From Branchiostoma floridae (taxonomy: Eukaryota > Chordata > Leptocardii > Amphioxiformes > Branchiostomatidae): DNA of 35,408 nucleotides. Position numbers and translations under genes: made by a program. Positions 1-8,083 of this stretch are shown piece after piece. Where the stretch lies: positions 23,568,564 to 23,603,971 of the forward strand of contig NC_049986.1 in the NCBI RefSeq assembly GCF_000003815.2, written 5' to 3'. Under the pieces are notes generated by a model, which saw only the letters and a list, made by a program, of their open reading frames with translations, was not told the DNA's origin and made no database searches. Position 1 is the stretch's first letter, and every line of letters starts with the position of its first letter.

Positions 1-272
1 TGCCATGATAACCATTTTGTCAAGTTCAATTTTTCCCAACAAAATATACCTTCAGTTGGTAAGTTTCCGCTATTATTTGCTACTATTACTGGCGCAAGTT
101 AGAATGCAATATCTAACTTTAGCTTCATGAAGAAACTATCAGTAGAGCAGCCTTCATTATGTCATGATTATCGTTTTCAAACCTAGTAGTACGTTAATGT
201 CAAGAATCCGTATCACAAAATATATGAACATGCTTTGAATTCGATGTTTACCATTCTATGTAATTCCCTTAC

Positions 273-378
273 CTTTACATCGTAAAATGTGTATTTTATA
301 ACTGCGTTAGTCCTTTCAAATTCCAACTCTTCATAACTTTTAAACGGGATCCATGGCCATTCCTCCGGCTTCCATTGA
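273..378 (-). CDS. Exon 5 of unrecognised secreted-protein gene (partial gene)
   Basis: This is the most downstream exon seen, 106 nt. On the minus strand it follows an acceptor (...catccttacag) and ends at a strong donor (AAAG|GTAAGG). The single leading base T completes a codon begun by AG at the end of exon 4 (giving Ser), and 35 codons follow, ending in phase 0. The residues start QWKPEEWPWIPFKSYEEL and are rich in Trp and Glu, without a long hydrophobic run. The gene must continue beyond position 1, because no stop codon or next exon was found in 1-272. Function is unknown. The evidence is splice-site quality, an open frame and phase agreement with the previous exon; the family was not recognised. 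Confidence 0.7.
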
Positions 379-493
379 CTGTAAGGATGCACAAATTTGA
401 ATATCATATGTCAAATACTTTAGTACAATAGTGTATGATGCTCGAGAATGCCAGAAATAGATAATTCTATTTCGAACTAAATGAGAAGCTGAC

Positions 494-632
494 CTTTGTC
501 CCGGCACGATGAACTGCACTGTACCGCTAAGCACGGCAGACGTGTCGGAGGTGTAGTAACACCTGGGTAAGGGTGGCTGAAAGCCAGGGATCGGGAAGAC
601 CCAGTCTGGGATGACGTACAATTCGAGAGTAT
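494..632 (-). CDS. Exon 4 of unrecognised secreted-protein gene
   Basis: 139 nt. The acceptor follows a good pyrimidine tract (tgttttgttgctccacag). The first two bases (AT) complete a codon begun by G at the end of exon 3 (giving Asp). Forty-five codons follow and the exon ends on AG before a weaker donor (AAAG|GTCAGC). Residues include LYVIPDWVFPIPGFQPPLPR, a Pro- and aromatic-rich stretch with one Cys (R-C-Y-Y), which looks like a beta-rich extracellular domain. That last point is inference from composition, because I recognise no family. Both junction phases (1 in, 2 out) match the neighbouring exons. Confidence 0.75.
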
Positions 633-831
633 CTGTGGAGCAACAAAACAATAAGAGATGGCAGACTTCACTCCCTTCTCCGCAATGGTTTCACAGGCAC
701 TTCCGGTTCAATTGACTAAAATCGATCATGCTTATACAGTTTATAAGAATGAAAGAAGTTCCTGGACATCGCATAGAATATTGCAAATGTAAGGAATGGT
801 AAATTGAAGAAAAATTGTATAATTTCCTTAC

Positions 832-928
832 CACTTGTGTTGCTGTAGGATTTGTAGCCGTATTCCCAGTCGAGGGGACTTAGAAGTACTCCGGCAAACG
901 TGTAGCTAGTCTCACTCAGCACGAAACC
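832..928 (-). CDS. Exon 3 of unrecognised secreted-protein gene
   Basis: 97 nt. The acceptor is ctgcccttttttag and the donor is AGTG|GTAAGG, both close to consensus. It reads in phase 0 from GGT TTC GTG (G-F-V-L-S-E-T-S-Y) for 32 codons and leaves one base over (phase 1), which is what exon 4 needs. It contains an N-T-S sequence near its end, a potential N-glycosylation sequon, in line with the signal peptide encoded in exon 1. A codon just upstream of the acceptor in this frame is a stop, so the open frame does not extend into the intron. Confidence 0.75.
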
Positions 929-1023
929 CTAAAAAAGGGCAGAAAAAATAAATCATGACGTCGTCAGGAAGGAAGAACGTTATTGCACGACACTTGTACA
1001 TGGTACAAAAGTATGGCAACAGC

Positions 1024-2012
1024 TATTACAATACAATCTTTATTGACACGACAAAAGTACAGCGACTTTCGTAAGGTCTACATGTATAACAACTACTTAC
1101 AGTACAACTAAACACATATATATGGATATCTATAGGTATGGATACATCAACATAAAGGGTCTAGCATGTCATTTACACGAAGTACAAAATAGAGGTACAG
1201 GTATAGGATAAAGCTTAACATCGTAGTTAACACAACAATAAGGGCTAACATGCATAATTCATTCATATAGTATCATAATGAAGTAGGCTAATCATGAGCT
1301 TCAGTATTCTTTCTTTCTAATAGCAAAGTAGTCCTTGATGTATTTGCCTATTTTTGCATTATGGGAGTTCTGGCATCTAAATAAATGTGCAAATCTGTCT
1401 GTAGCATCGAGTCTTTTGAAATATGTTGTACTTGGTTCGAGAAACGTGAATAATTCATTGCGTAAACTAGCGTATCTAAAACATTCCATTATAAAATGAC
1501 ATTCATCTTCAATATGATTTGGGCAGAATGGACACTTTGGTCAGGGGCTACATTGTAGTATCTGCCTCTTTCAACATTTAACTTATGGCTACCAATCCTT
1601 AACTGAGTTATTGCTTTGCGAATCTCAAAGTTATCTATATTATAAAGGTACATTTCTTGTTCATAGCATTTTCTTGATTTGCTAAGAAAAAACAGTATTG
1701 AATTGTTTTCAATATAACTAAACCACTCCTGTATGCATATATATCTTGTAGCCTGGTGCGCAGTTGGTTAACAATATAATCCGTTTTATAATCAGGTAAC
1801 TCTCCTGACTCAGAGGCAAAATGGCTGACCATGAACATATAAAAACACGGATATAGATTGTTCAGAGCTTGATAATGCATACGCAGCAGATTGCGCACAA
1901 GGATTTTGTTCCAAACGCCTCCGTTTTTAACCGAATTTCTATTGCCCTTGAATTTATCTATGGCAATATCATACAAAACGTACAAGCATAGAGAAATGAC
2001 AACAAAGCACAA
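1024..2012 (-). mobile_element. Degraded 3' fragment of a CR1/jockey-like non-LTR retrotransposon
   Basis: On the minus strand the conceptual product resembles the C-terminal tail of CR1/jockey-type LINE ORF2 proteins. In order there is a basic segment (L-R-T-R-L-Q-D-I-Y), an E-W-F-S-Y-I-E segment in another frame, an R-K-A-I-T-Q-L-R-I-G segment, R-Y-Y-N-V, and a CPFC...H..EDECHF...C zinc-knuckle-like block near 1555-1490, followed by M-E-C-F-R-Y. At least two frameshifts are needed, so it is dead. The 3' end on the minus strand is AATAAAGATTGTATTGTAAT near 1024, a short-repeat tail. It lies between exons 2 and 3 of the split gene, so it is an intronic insertion. A related tail, RHYNIPANERLCPTC, occurs at 22.5 kb. 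The clade is uncertain and the 5' limit is approximate. Confidence 0.7.
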
Positions 2013-2565
2013 AAAGCGCTTTTATTATTTTCTAACTATGGCATTCGCTGAGCGCTCTATTGAATTGCTCGGCTGCAGCGACGACTCCAATCTGCCGCAG
2101 ATTTAGTGAGATACCTGCTTAAAGTAGTTGATGAGTTACAAAGCACCAGCCAAATAAATGTCGACTCTATTCTTGTATGTCATACGTGTACGTGGGCCAT
2201 TGATAACGCTAGATATGTGTGTTCTGGACCGGGTGCTAACTTAGTGTTCTTTCTACTCCGCGTGCACCGAGTGCGCCGCTGTCAAAAATTCGAAGACCGG
2301 ATTTGGACGACATGGACTATTGTGAAGGTAAAGTTGAATTTGTTACATTTTTTAAGTTGAAATTGTAACATTTGTAAAGGCGAAGTTGTTACATTTTTGT
2401 TTCTTTGAAAAGTTTCCTAAACTTTTGGCGCTTTTGGTATTGACAAGTGTGTTTTCTCCGGTGGATATGACATGAATAAAATACAACATAGTGTATTCCG
2501 CATCACCTTCGGTCCCTGGCTTGTACCTTGGGTAATACGTAAGCCGTCGTTTTGCATATATTTAC
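2013..2565. other. Intron 2 sequence, nothing recognised
   Basis: This stretch lies between the LINE fragment and exon 2 of the minus-strand gene. It includes three loose copies of a roughly 17-bp AT-rich phrase (tgttacattttt) at 2340-2395. Short open frames on the plus strand (1891-2106 and 2106-2360) have no recognisable content. Confidence 0.5.
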
Positions 2566-2645
2566 CTTCGCTGTGCTGTGGTTAAAAACTGGTGCCGTTT
2601 GGGGGATGAAAGTATCTTCATTGAAGATTGCGAATCTATCCCATG
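2566..2645 (-). CDS. Exon 2 of unrecognised secreted-protein gene
   Basis: 80 nt. I found it by looking for an exon that would bridge the phase mismatch between exon 1 (ends phase 1) and exon 3 (starts phase 0). The acceptor is strong (tctgtctcacttctgcag) and the donor is CGAAG|GTAAAT. The first two bases CA complete G+CA (Ala), then 26 codons read W-D-R-F-A-I-F-N-E-D-T-F and end in N-H-S-T-A-K, including an N-H-S glycosylation sequon. Length, open frame and both phases (1 in, 0 out) fit, which is strong internal evidence. No protein family is recognised. Confidence 0.72.
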
Positions 2646-2776
2646 CTGCAGAAGTGAGACAGAGGCAATTTCATGTAAGTGACGACTAAAAAAGTCACCT
2701 TAAGCGTTACCGAGAAATGTAACGTTCTTTTACCACAATTGCACATGACACAACGCATGACACTTTCCATTAGTCA

Positions 2777-3256
2777 TCAGTCATAGTCATACGGTGTATT
2801 ACAGCACCGTTGGTGTTATACCGCCCCTTACGGGGTGGCATACCCCTTCTTCTAGCTGAATACAAGACGGGGATGCGCCAGGTCTCCCATCCGGGCTAAT
2901 GATGTAAATCACCATGTGGCTGATACGGTATGGAAGTTCGCCATTCGGGTGATTTGAAGTGAATCACCAACTCCAGACTGAAGGGTTTGTTCCACCGCAC
3001 ACCGCACCATCGCACTTGTGTGGGTACTTTGACGTTCATGGGGTGTGGCTCACCCCATACACAGGACCTCCATTTAACGTCCTATCCGAGGGACGGCCCT
3101 AGCCGAAGCTAGGTACTCATTTCCACCTGAGTAAAGTGAGGAAAGTCGTGTAAAGTGCCTTTCCCAAGGGCACAAGATCGGTAACACGGCAGGCGGATTC
3201 GAACCCGCAACCTCTCGGTCACGGGCCGGACACGGTCCCGCTGTACTACGCGGTCC
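2777..3256 (-). mobile_element. tRNA-derived SINE with target-site duplication
   Basis: A roughly 480-bp SINE on the minus strand, flanked by a 16-bp direct repeat: cactttccattagtca at 2761-2776 and cactttccattactca at 3257-3272 (15 of 16 match). Reading from 3256, there is a tRNA-like head with a B box (GGTTCGAATCC, 3205-3195). A conserved body segment follows (cccttgggaaaggcac) that also occurs in the SINE at 10.7 kb and, diverged, in the array SINE remnants. The long 3' part ends in an ATGACT-type repeat near 2777. It lies in intron 1 of the minus-strand gene, in the same orientation as the gene. The body resembles central domains shared by deuterostome SINEs, but this was not verified. 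Confidence 0.85.
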
Positions 3257-3272
3257 CACTTTCCATTACTCA

Positions 3273-3651
3273 ATTATAGAAAACTAACAGACTCTACAAT
3301 AGATTAAGGTATCTCGGTTGGCTAAATTGGCATTTTGACCTTCCACTGTTTTCTTATCAATGAATTAAGAACGAATGGAGCCGTAACGAATGTTGATAGA
3401 TGGGCATTAAAGAATTCTAAATCTGATTTTTTGGGGGCCAAACTGATGACGTCATCATTTTTATTGCCTCTGATATTATTTTTTCTATGACAAAATACAG
3501 CACTTTGGTACATACCACTGTAATGAAACTTCGTTTTTCGTTGCATAATGATAAAAGCTACAAACTCACGGTTGCGCAAACTGATATCTACTAACGATCT
3601 GTAGTTATTAAGAATTATTTTTTTAATTAGATGAAAACAAACTTTTTCTAA
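3273..3651. other. Intron 1 sequence, nothing recognised
   Basis: AT-rich sequence between the SINE and the assembly gap, within intron 1 of the split gene. An 85-codon open frame on the minus strand (3322-3579) has no recognisable features and no flanking splice sites matching the gene. Confidence 0.5.
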
Positions 3652-3751
3652 NNNNNNNNNNNNNNNNNNNNNNNNNNNNNNNNNNNNNNNNNNNNNNNNN
3701 NNNNNNNNNNNNNNNNNNNNNNNNNNNNNNNNNNNNNNNNNNNNNNNNNNN
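3652..3751. other. Assembly gap, 100 N
   Basis: Exactly 100 N, the usual placeholder for a gap of unknown size. It lies in intron 1 of the minus-strand gene. Because exons 1 and 2 already join in phase, no missing exon is required here. Confidence 0.99.
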
Positions 3752-3976
3752 CTCCAGTCAGGTGCTAAATTATTAGCATCTTAACCCCAAGGGTCTGTAA
3801 TATCTGTAATCAGAGCTCTAGTAACCTCAATACGGCAGTACGTGTCCCATGTGCGGCCATAGGACTAGGAGGGTTGTCAACCAAGAGCACAGAGAGGCTA
3901 GGATTACTGCTACAATCTATTATCTAAAAGTGTGGTGGGTTCTTTCATGCTATCATCTGTGTTGACCTGTACTCAC

Positions 3977-4052
3977 CAGTTTGTACTGGGTGGATGATGT
4001 TCATGCAGAGCTGGAGAAGGATGGCGACAGGGACGCCCAGGTTCATGGTCAT
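3977..4052 (-). CDS. Exon 1: signal peptide and start of unrecognised secreted protein
   Basis: The coding part of the first exon, 76 nt. It starts at ATG (4052-4050) and ends at a strong donor (ACTG|GTGAGT, exon end 3977) in phase 1. Residues are MTMNLGVPVAILLQLCMNII followed by HPVQT: a short N-region, a hydrophobic core and a polar end, a typical secretory signal peptide with likely cleavage near V-Q-T. A second in-frame ATG (4046-4044) could also be used. Exons 2 to 5 follow with matching phases, making 498 nt (166 codons) in all. The protein is predicted to be secreted or anchored further downstream, and its family is unknown. The region upstream is filled by the 4.2-4.7 kb minisatellite; I saw no clear TATA box. 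Confidence 0.72.
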
Positions 4053-4225
4053 GTTGGGAACAGCTTAAAGACGTACCGAGAACAGAAGGGGGTCCTCACT
4101 GCGTAGCTGCACCTGGAGTTAGATGTACAACGGTTAGGCTTCATGTGTCGTTCAGTATGGTATGAACCAGCTACTGGTGATCTGGAGTGCATGCGACTCT
4201 GGTGTGTTATGACAAATGATAGATG

Positions 4226-4735
4226 CAGAAGCTGGTGTGCTACAAAAAAGGGCGGTTATACTGGCTATATAAAGATATAAACGCTACTGTGTTAGGAAAC
4301 TGTTACGCTGAATGGCGGTTATACCGGCTATTGAGATACAGATACAAATATAGAAGCTGGTGTGTTACGCCGAAGGGCGGTTATACCGGCTATACAGATA
4401 CAGATACAGAAGCTGGTGTGTTACGCCGAAGGGCGGTGATACCGGCTATACAGATACAGATACAGATACAGAAGCTGGTGTGTTACGCTGAAGGGCGGTT
4501 ATACCGGCTATACTGATACAGAAGCTAGTGTGTAACACCGAAGGGCGGTTATACCGGCTATATAGATACAGAAGCTGGTGTGTAACGCCGAAGGGTGGTT
4601 ATACCGGCTATATAGATACAGATACAGAAGCTGGCGTGTTACGCCGAAGTGCGGTTATACCGGCTATACAGATACAGATACAGAAGTGTGTTATGCTGAA
4701 GGGCGGTTATAACGACTATACAGATACAAAATCAA
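4226..4735 (+). repeat. Minisatellite, about 9 units of 50/56/62 bp
   Basis: The phrase ggttataccggcta recurs at about 4254, 4317, 4379, 4435, 4497, 4547, 4597, 4653 and 4705. Most spacings are 50, 56 or 62 bp. The 6-bp steps come from different numbers of the gataca hexamer between units. Each unit also carries gaagctggtgtgttacgccg. The first two and the last units are the most diverged. Because the indels are multiples of three, frames stay open (4223-4516 and 4528-4785), but these are repeat artefacts. The array begins about 175 bp upstream of the exon 1 start codon of the minus-strand gene. Confidence 0.95.
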
Positions 4736-5140
4736 TGGTGTTGAGACGAGTGATACCTAAAGCGGCGGTACAAGTGCAAATGTAGAACCTCCTTATAGGG
4801 CAGATAGGTACAAAATTGGACACATTGTAAATCTGTTGGTTTATGCCGAATTTCTATGGTTCACGTCAAGGAAAACCCCTGTATGTACACCTGCCGTGAG
4901 GTAATTTTACAATGTTTGTTTTAAGCGACCTACGGACAAAGGCATACAGCATGCGATGCAATGTGCAAACCTTGCCTGAGCCAAAACTCTTTTGTTATGT
5001 AAATTTCCCTTTCGTCTGTGTAGTTTGATTCTTATTATTGTGCTCTCAGATAAAGTATTGTCCACTTCTACCAGACCATAGACATATAGCCGATTAATCG
5101 TCTAGAAAACCTCTGTCTCCTTACTCACAAACACCCATAT
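4736..5140. other. Unannotated stretch
   Basis: About 400 bp of sequence between the minisatellite and the microsatellites. I see no gene, repeat or splice-site pattern here. Confidence 0.5.
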
Positions 5141-5286
5141 ACACACACACACACACACACACATACAGTCACACACATTCAGACACACAAATACACGCAA
5201 GCACTCGCACAAACACAGGAATACACACACAAACAAACATACATACATACATACATACATACATACATACATACATACATACATAC
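5141..5286. repeat. (CA)n and (CATA)n microsatellites
   Basis: A pure CA run at about 5141-5163, then a degraded CA-rich stretch, then about 12 copies of the tetranucleotide CATA/TACA at about 5237-5286. The 60-residue minus-strand open frame here is the translated repeat. Confidence 0.97.
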
Positions 5287-5310
5287 AAAAAATGAAACGT
5301 TCAGTTAGCT

Positions 5311-5391
5311 GTTCTGCAGTTTAACACCATTATTAACCCAAATAAAAGTGCCGCTACGGCGACTGCTGCTTACACTTTTACACTGCAGAAC
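5311..5391. repeat. Small inverted repeat
   Basis: Perfect 10-bp arms, gttctgcagt at 5311-5320 and actgcagaac at 5382-5391, around a 61-bp spacer. It could form a stem or be the ends of a tiny foldback element. No target-site duplication is seen. Confidence 0.5.
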
Positions 5392-5920
5392 CTTACATAT
5401 AAACTACTAGATAATACAACATTACACGAACGAAATCTACTAGCACAGGTAGACCCACCTGTTCGCCGTGAGTTGCCAACAGGAAATAAAGAATTCAGGT
5501 TTGAGGCACTTCAGTCTTTATTTGTTTGAACCTTTGTTAATTCATGAAAGCTCAAATTGGCCTACACACCGCTTTTCAATGAGCTCATAAGGGTCTATTT
5601 CTGTAGGTTTGTACTAGGGTTAATGATCCACAGAGCTGCAACAAATAACCTGTCCGTAAGGCATGTCGCCCTGACGTGGCAAAGTTGACAAAGTTGGCTG
5701 TATGTTGCCTCCCCTCTCTCTAAAAGGCTTTAATATAACACCAGAGCTATGTTGCTGAATCGTATGATTATAACTGCATGGCAAAGGTCTTTATTTATTC
5801 CCAATCTAGGTCAGAATCACAACTTGGTTGTACATAAAGACCGTTGTTAAACAGGAACATTAAAACCTTGATAATTTCCTCCATGGGTCATGCACCACGT
5901 AAACGGGACCAGGTAAGTAG
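5392..5920. other. Unannotated stretch
   Basis: No gene or repeat recognised. A strong donor-like site (ACCAG|GTAAGT near 5910) follows a short ATG-headed frame at about 5882, which is too little to call an exon. Confidence 0.4.
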
Positions 5921-6583
5921 GTAAGGAGGACTCTCACTGCACTTGGGACACCGGTGCGGCACTGCAGAGTTCGTAGATGACTTAAATGATTTCAGAGATA
6001 GAGAACGAATTTTGTTGTCTTCTAAATGGTAAATTTACGTATCCCGCAATATCTAAATTATCAAAAATCGCGCAAATACCAAAACAGTGCTGCAGTCNNN
6101 NNNNNNNNNNNNNNNNNNNNNNNNNNNNNNNNNNNNNNNNNNNNNNNNNNNNNNNNNNNNNNNNNNNNNNNNNNNNNNNNNNNNNNNNNNNNNNNNNNNN
6201 NNNNNNNNNNNNNNNNNNNNNNNNNNNNNNNNNNNNNNNNNNNNNNNNNNNNNNNNNNNNNNNNNNNNNNNNNNNNNNNNNNNNNNNNNNNNNNNNNNNN
6301 NNNNNNNNNNNNNNNNNNNNNNNNNNNNNNNNNNNNNNNNNNNNNNNNNNNNNNNNNNNNNNNNNNNNNNNNNNNNNNNNNNNNNNNNNNNNNNNNNNNN
6401 NNNNNNNNNNNNNNNNNNNNNNNNNNNNNNNNNNNNNNNNNNNNNNNNNNNNNNNNNNNNNNNNNNNNNNNNNNNNNNNNNNNNNNNNNNNNNNNNNNNN
6501 NNNNNNNNNNNNNNNNNNNNNNNNNNNNNNNNNNNNNNNNNNNNNNNNNNNNNNNNNNNNNNNNNNNNNNNNNNNNNNNNNNN
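5921..6583. mobile_element. Foldback MITE copy 1, cut by a 486-N gap
   Basis: The left end (aaggaggactctcactgcac, then a GC-rich arm cggtgcggcactgcag) and the core (atttcagagatagagaacga, then gcgcaaataccaaaacagtg) align in order with the complete foldback copy at 32696-32925. The match stops at the N gap (6098-6583), which would hold the right arm. The sequence after the gap (6584 on) does not match the element. This is the most diverged member of the family in the window. Confidence 0.65.
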
Positions 6584-6616
6584 AGTACAATATGGATTTA
6601 AGTGTTCCATGACCAT

Positions 6617-7022
6617 CTAGTACTGTGTCTTCTATTTCTTCTAAGTGTCTTCATCCATTTCTTAGGTGTTTCTTTACCATCTTCTATTGTGTCTTTATCA
6701 ATTTCTTAAGTGTTTCTGACTATGTTTTATTGTGTCATCAAATTCTAAAGTGTGTCTTAACTATCCTTTTTAGTCCTTATTTCTTAAGTGTTTTGGGCTG
6801 CATTTTATTGTGTTTCTTAAGTGTTTTTTGTCTATCTTTTATTGTATCTTTATTACTTTCTTAAGAGTGTCTTGACTATCTTAATCCATGTCTTAAATAT
6901 CTCTTTACTATTTTGTCTTCATTCATTTCTTAGGTGTTTGTTGGCTGCCTTTTATTGTTCATTTCGTAAATATTATATTGTTATTCAACCATTTCTTAAG
7001 TGTTTCTTGATTATCCCATTCA
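6617..7022 (+). repeat. Degenerate T-rich minisatellite
   Basis: The phrase tttcttaagtgtttct recurs with variation at about 6635, 6658, 6701, 6741, 6780, 6812, 6858, 6927 and 6992, alternating with phrases like cttttattgtgtctt. Spacing is irregular (about 23 to 70 bp), so this is an old or complex repeat. The two hydrophobic open frames over it (6625-6864 and 6821-7036) are artefacts of T-richness. Confidence 0.8.
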
Positions 7023-7315
7023 TTCACTCAGTCTAGAAAGAATTACGAAGGCAACGAAGGAAAGACGAGACGAGTTGATTCATCTAAGGATGAATTTTTT
7101 TTGTCTTATTCAACATTGCAAGTCTGACACCCAGTCTGTTAGCGTTGACAGTAAATTACAATATTGTTAACACGGAAGGTACGTATCATAGTGGCACACG
7201 ATATGTCACAGTCATCCTAGAGCATCAGGCAATACGGTAATGTCCAAATTAAAACAGAAATCAGATACAACGACTGTCAATGAGCACTGTTATTAACCAA
7301 AAATGTATTTGTGCA
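7023..7315. other. Unannotated stretch
   Basis: Short AT-rich interval between two minisatellites; nothing recognised. Confidence 0.5.
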
Positions 7316-7696
7316 GGTAAATACTATGTTTATTACTTGTCATCTAGACGAGGCAGGGTTGTGTTACAGTAGGTAAATACTATGTTTATTACTTGTCAGC
7401 TAGACGGAGCAGGGTTGTGTTACAGTAGGTAAATACTATGTTTATTACTTGTCAGCTAGACGGAGCAGGGTTGTGTTACAGTAGCAGTATGTAAATACTA
7501 TGTTTATTACTTGTCAGCTAGACGAGGCTGGGTTGTGTTACAGTAGCAGTAGGTAAATACTATGTTTATTACTTGTCAGCTAGACGAGGCTGGGTTGTGT
7601 TACAGTAGCAGTAGGTAAATACTATGTTTATTACTTGTCAGCTAGACGGAGCAGCGTTGTGTTACAGTAGCAGTAGGTAAATACTATGTTTATTAC
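7316..7696 (+). repeat. Minisatellite, 6 full units of 56 or 62 bp plus a partial
   Basis: Units start at 7316, 7372, 7428, 7490, 7552, 7614 and 7676 (partial). The first two are 56 bp and the next four 62 bp; the difference is a 6-bp gcagta inserted at the end of the unit. Each carries ggtaaatactatgtttatta followed by a CtTGTCAGCTAGACG-type segment. Units are nearly identical, so this array is young or kept uniform. Confidence 0.97.
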
Positions 7697-8045
7697 ATGA
7701 AAACAATAACAATGTCAGTGGTTTCTATGACATCGTCTTTTTTTAAATAATAAATAAAATACAAAATACACACAAAGTGGTGCCGTACTGAAGCTGAAAG
7801 CTTATGTTAGCGGCACAACTAACAAACCACAGTCAATAACACACACAACAGTACGCGAATCGTTATTTTAAGTATAAATATATGACAATATATTCCACCC
7901 GGAGGTATGATCTGTGCACATAATCCCCGAGCAGACTTTGAAAGAAAAGATCGTCAAGTTTGCTGACATTCTTTATAACAATCATTCATCCAAACTGTTA
8001 TAGAATTTGAGCATTATTTGTTAGTTTTGTTATATTTGTTTCTAT
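7697..8045. other. Unannotated AT-rich stretch
   Basis: About 350 bp on the 3' side of the retrotransposon; nothing recognised. Confidence 0.5.
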
Positions 8046-8083
8046 CTTACTTTACTTGACTTTACTTTACTTTATCCTTCCGC

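Noticed and set aside
3192-3256. tRNA gene on the minus strand (and at 10694-10750 on the plus strand)
   Set aside because: Both have A/B boxes but are heads of SINEs with a shared downstream body, and the 3.2-kb one is flanked by a target duplication.
4223-4785. 97- and 85-codon frames rich in Tyr/Arg/Gly repeats
   Set aside because: Translation of a minisatellite whose indels are multiples of three; there is no start context or independent support.
5882-5916. Possible short first exon ATGGGTCATGCACCACG with donor ACCAG|GTAAGT on the plus strand
   Set aside because: Only ten codons, no partner exon found and no upstream promoter signal; a good donor alone is too common.
5982-6620. Several 177-208 codon frames
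   Set aside because: They are mostly N translated as X across the assembly gap. The same applies to frames over 21068-21346 and 27843-27976.
6625-7036. Hydrophobic Phe/Leu/Ser-rich frames resembling membrane proteins
   Set aside because: They arise from a T-rich degenerate minisatellite.
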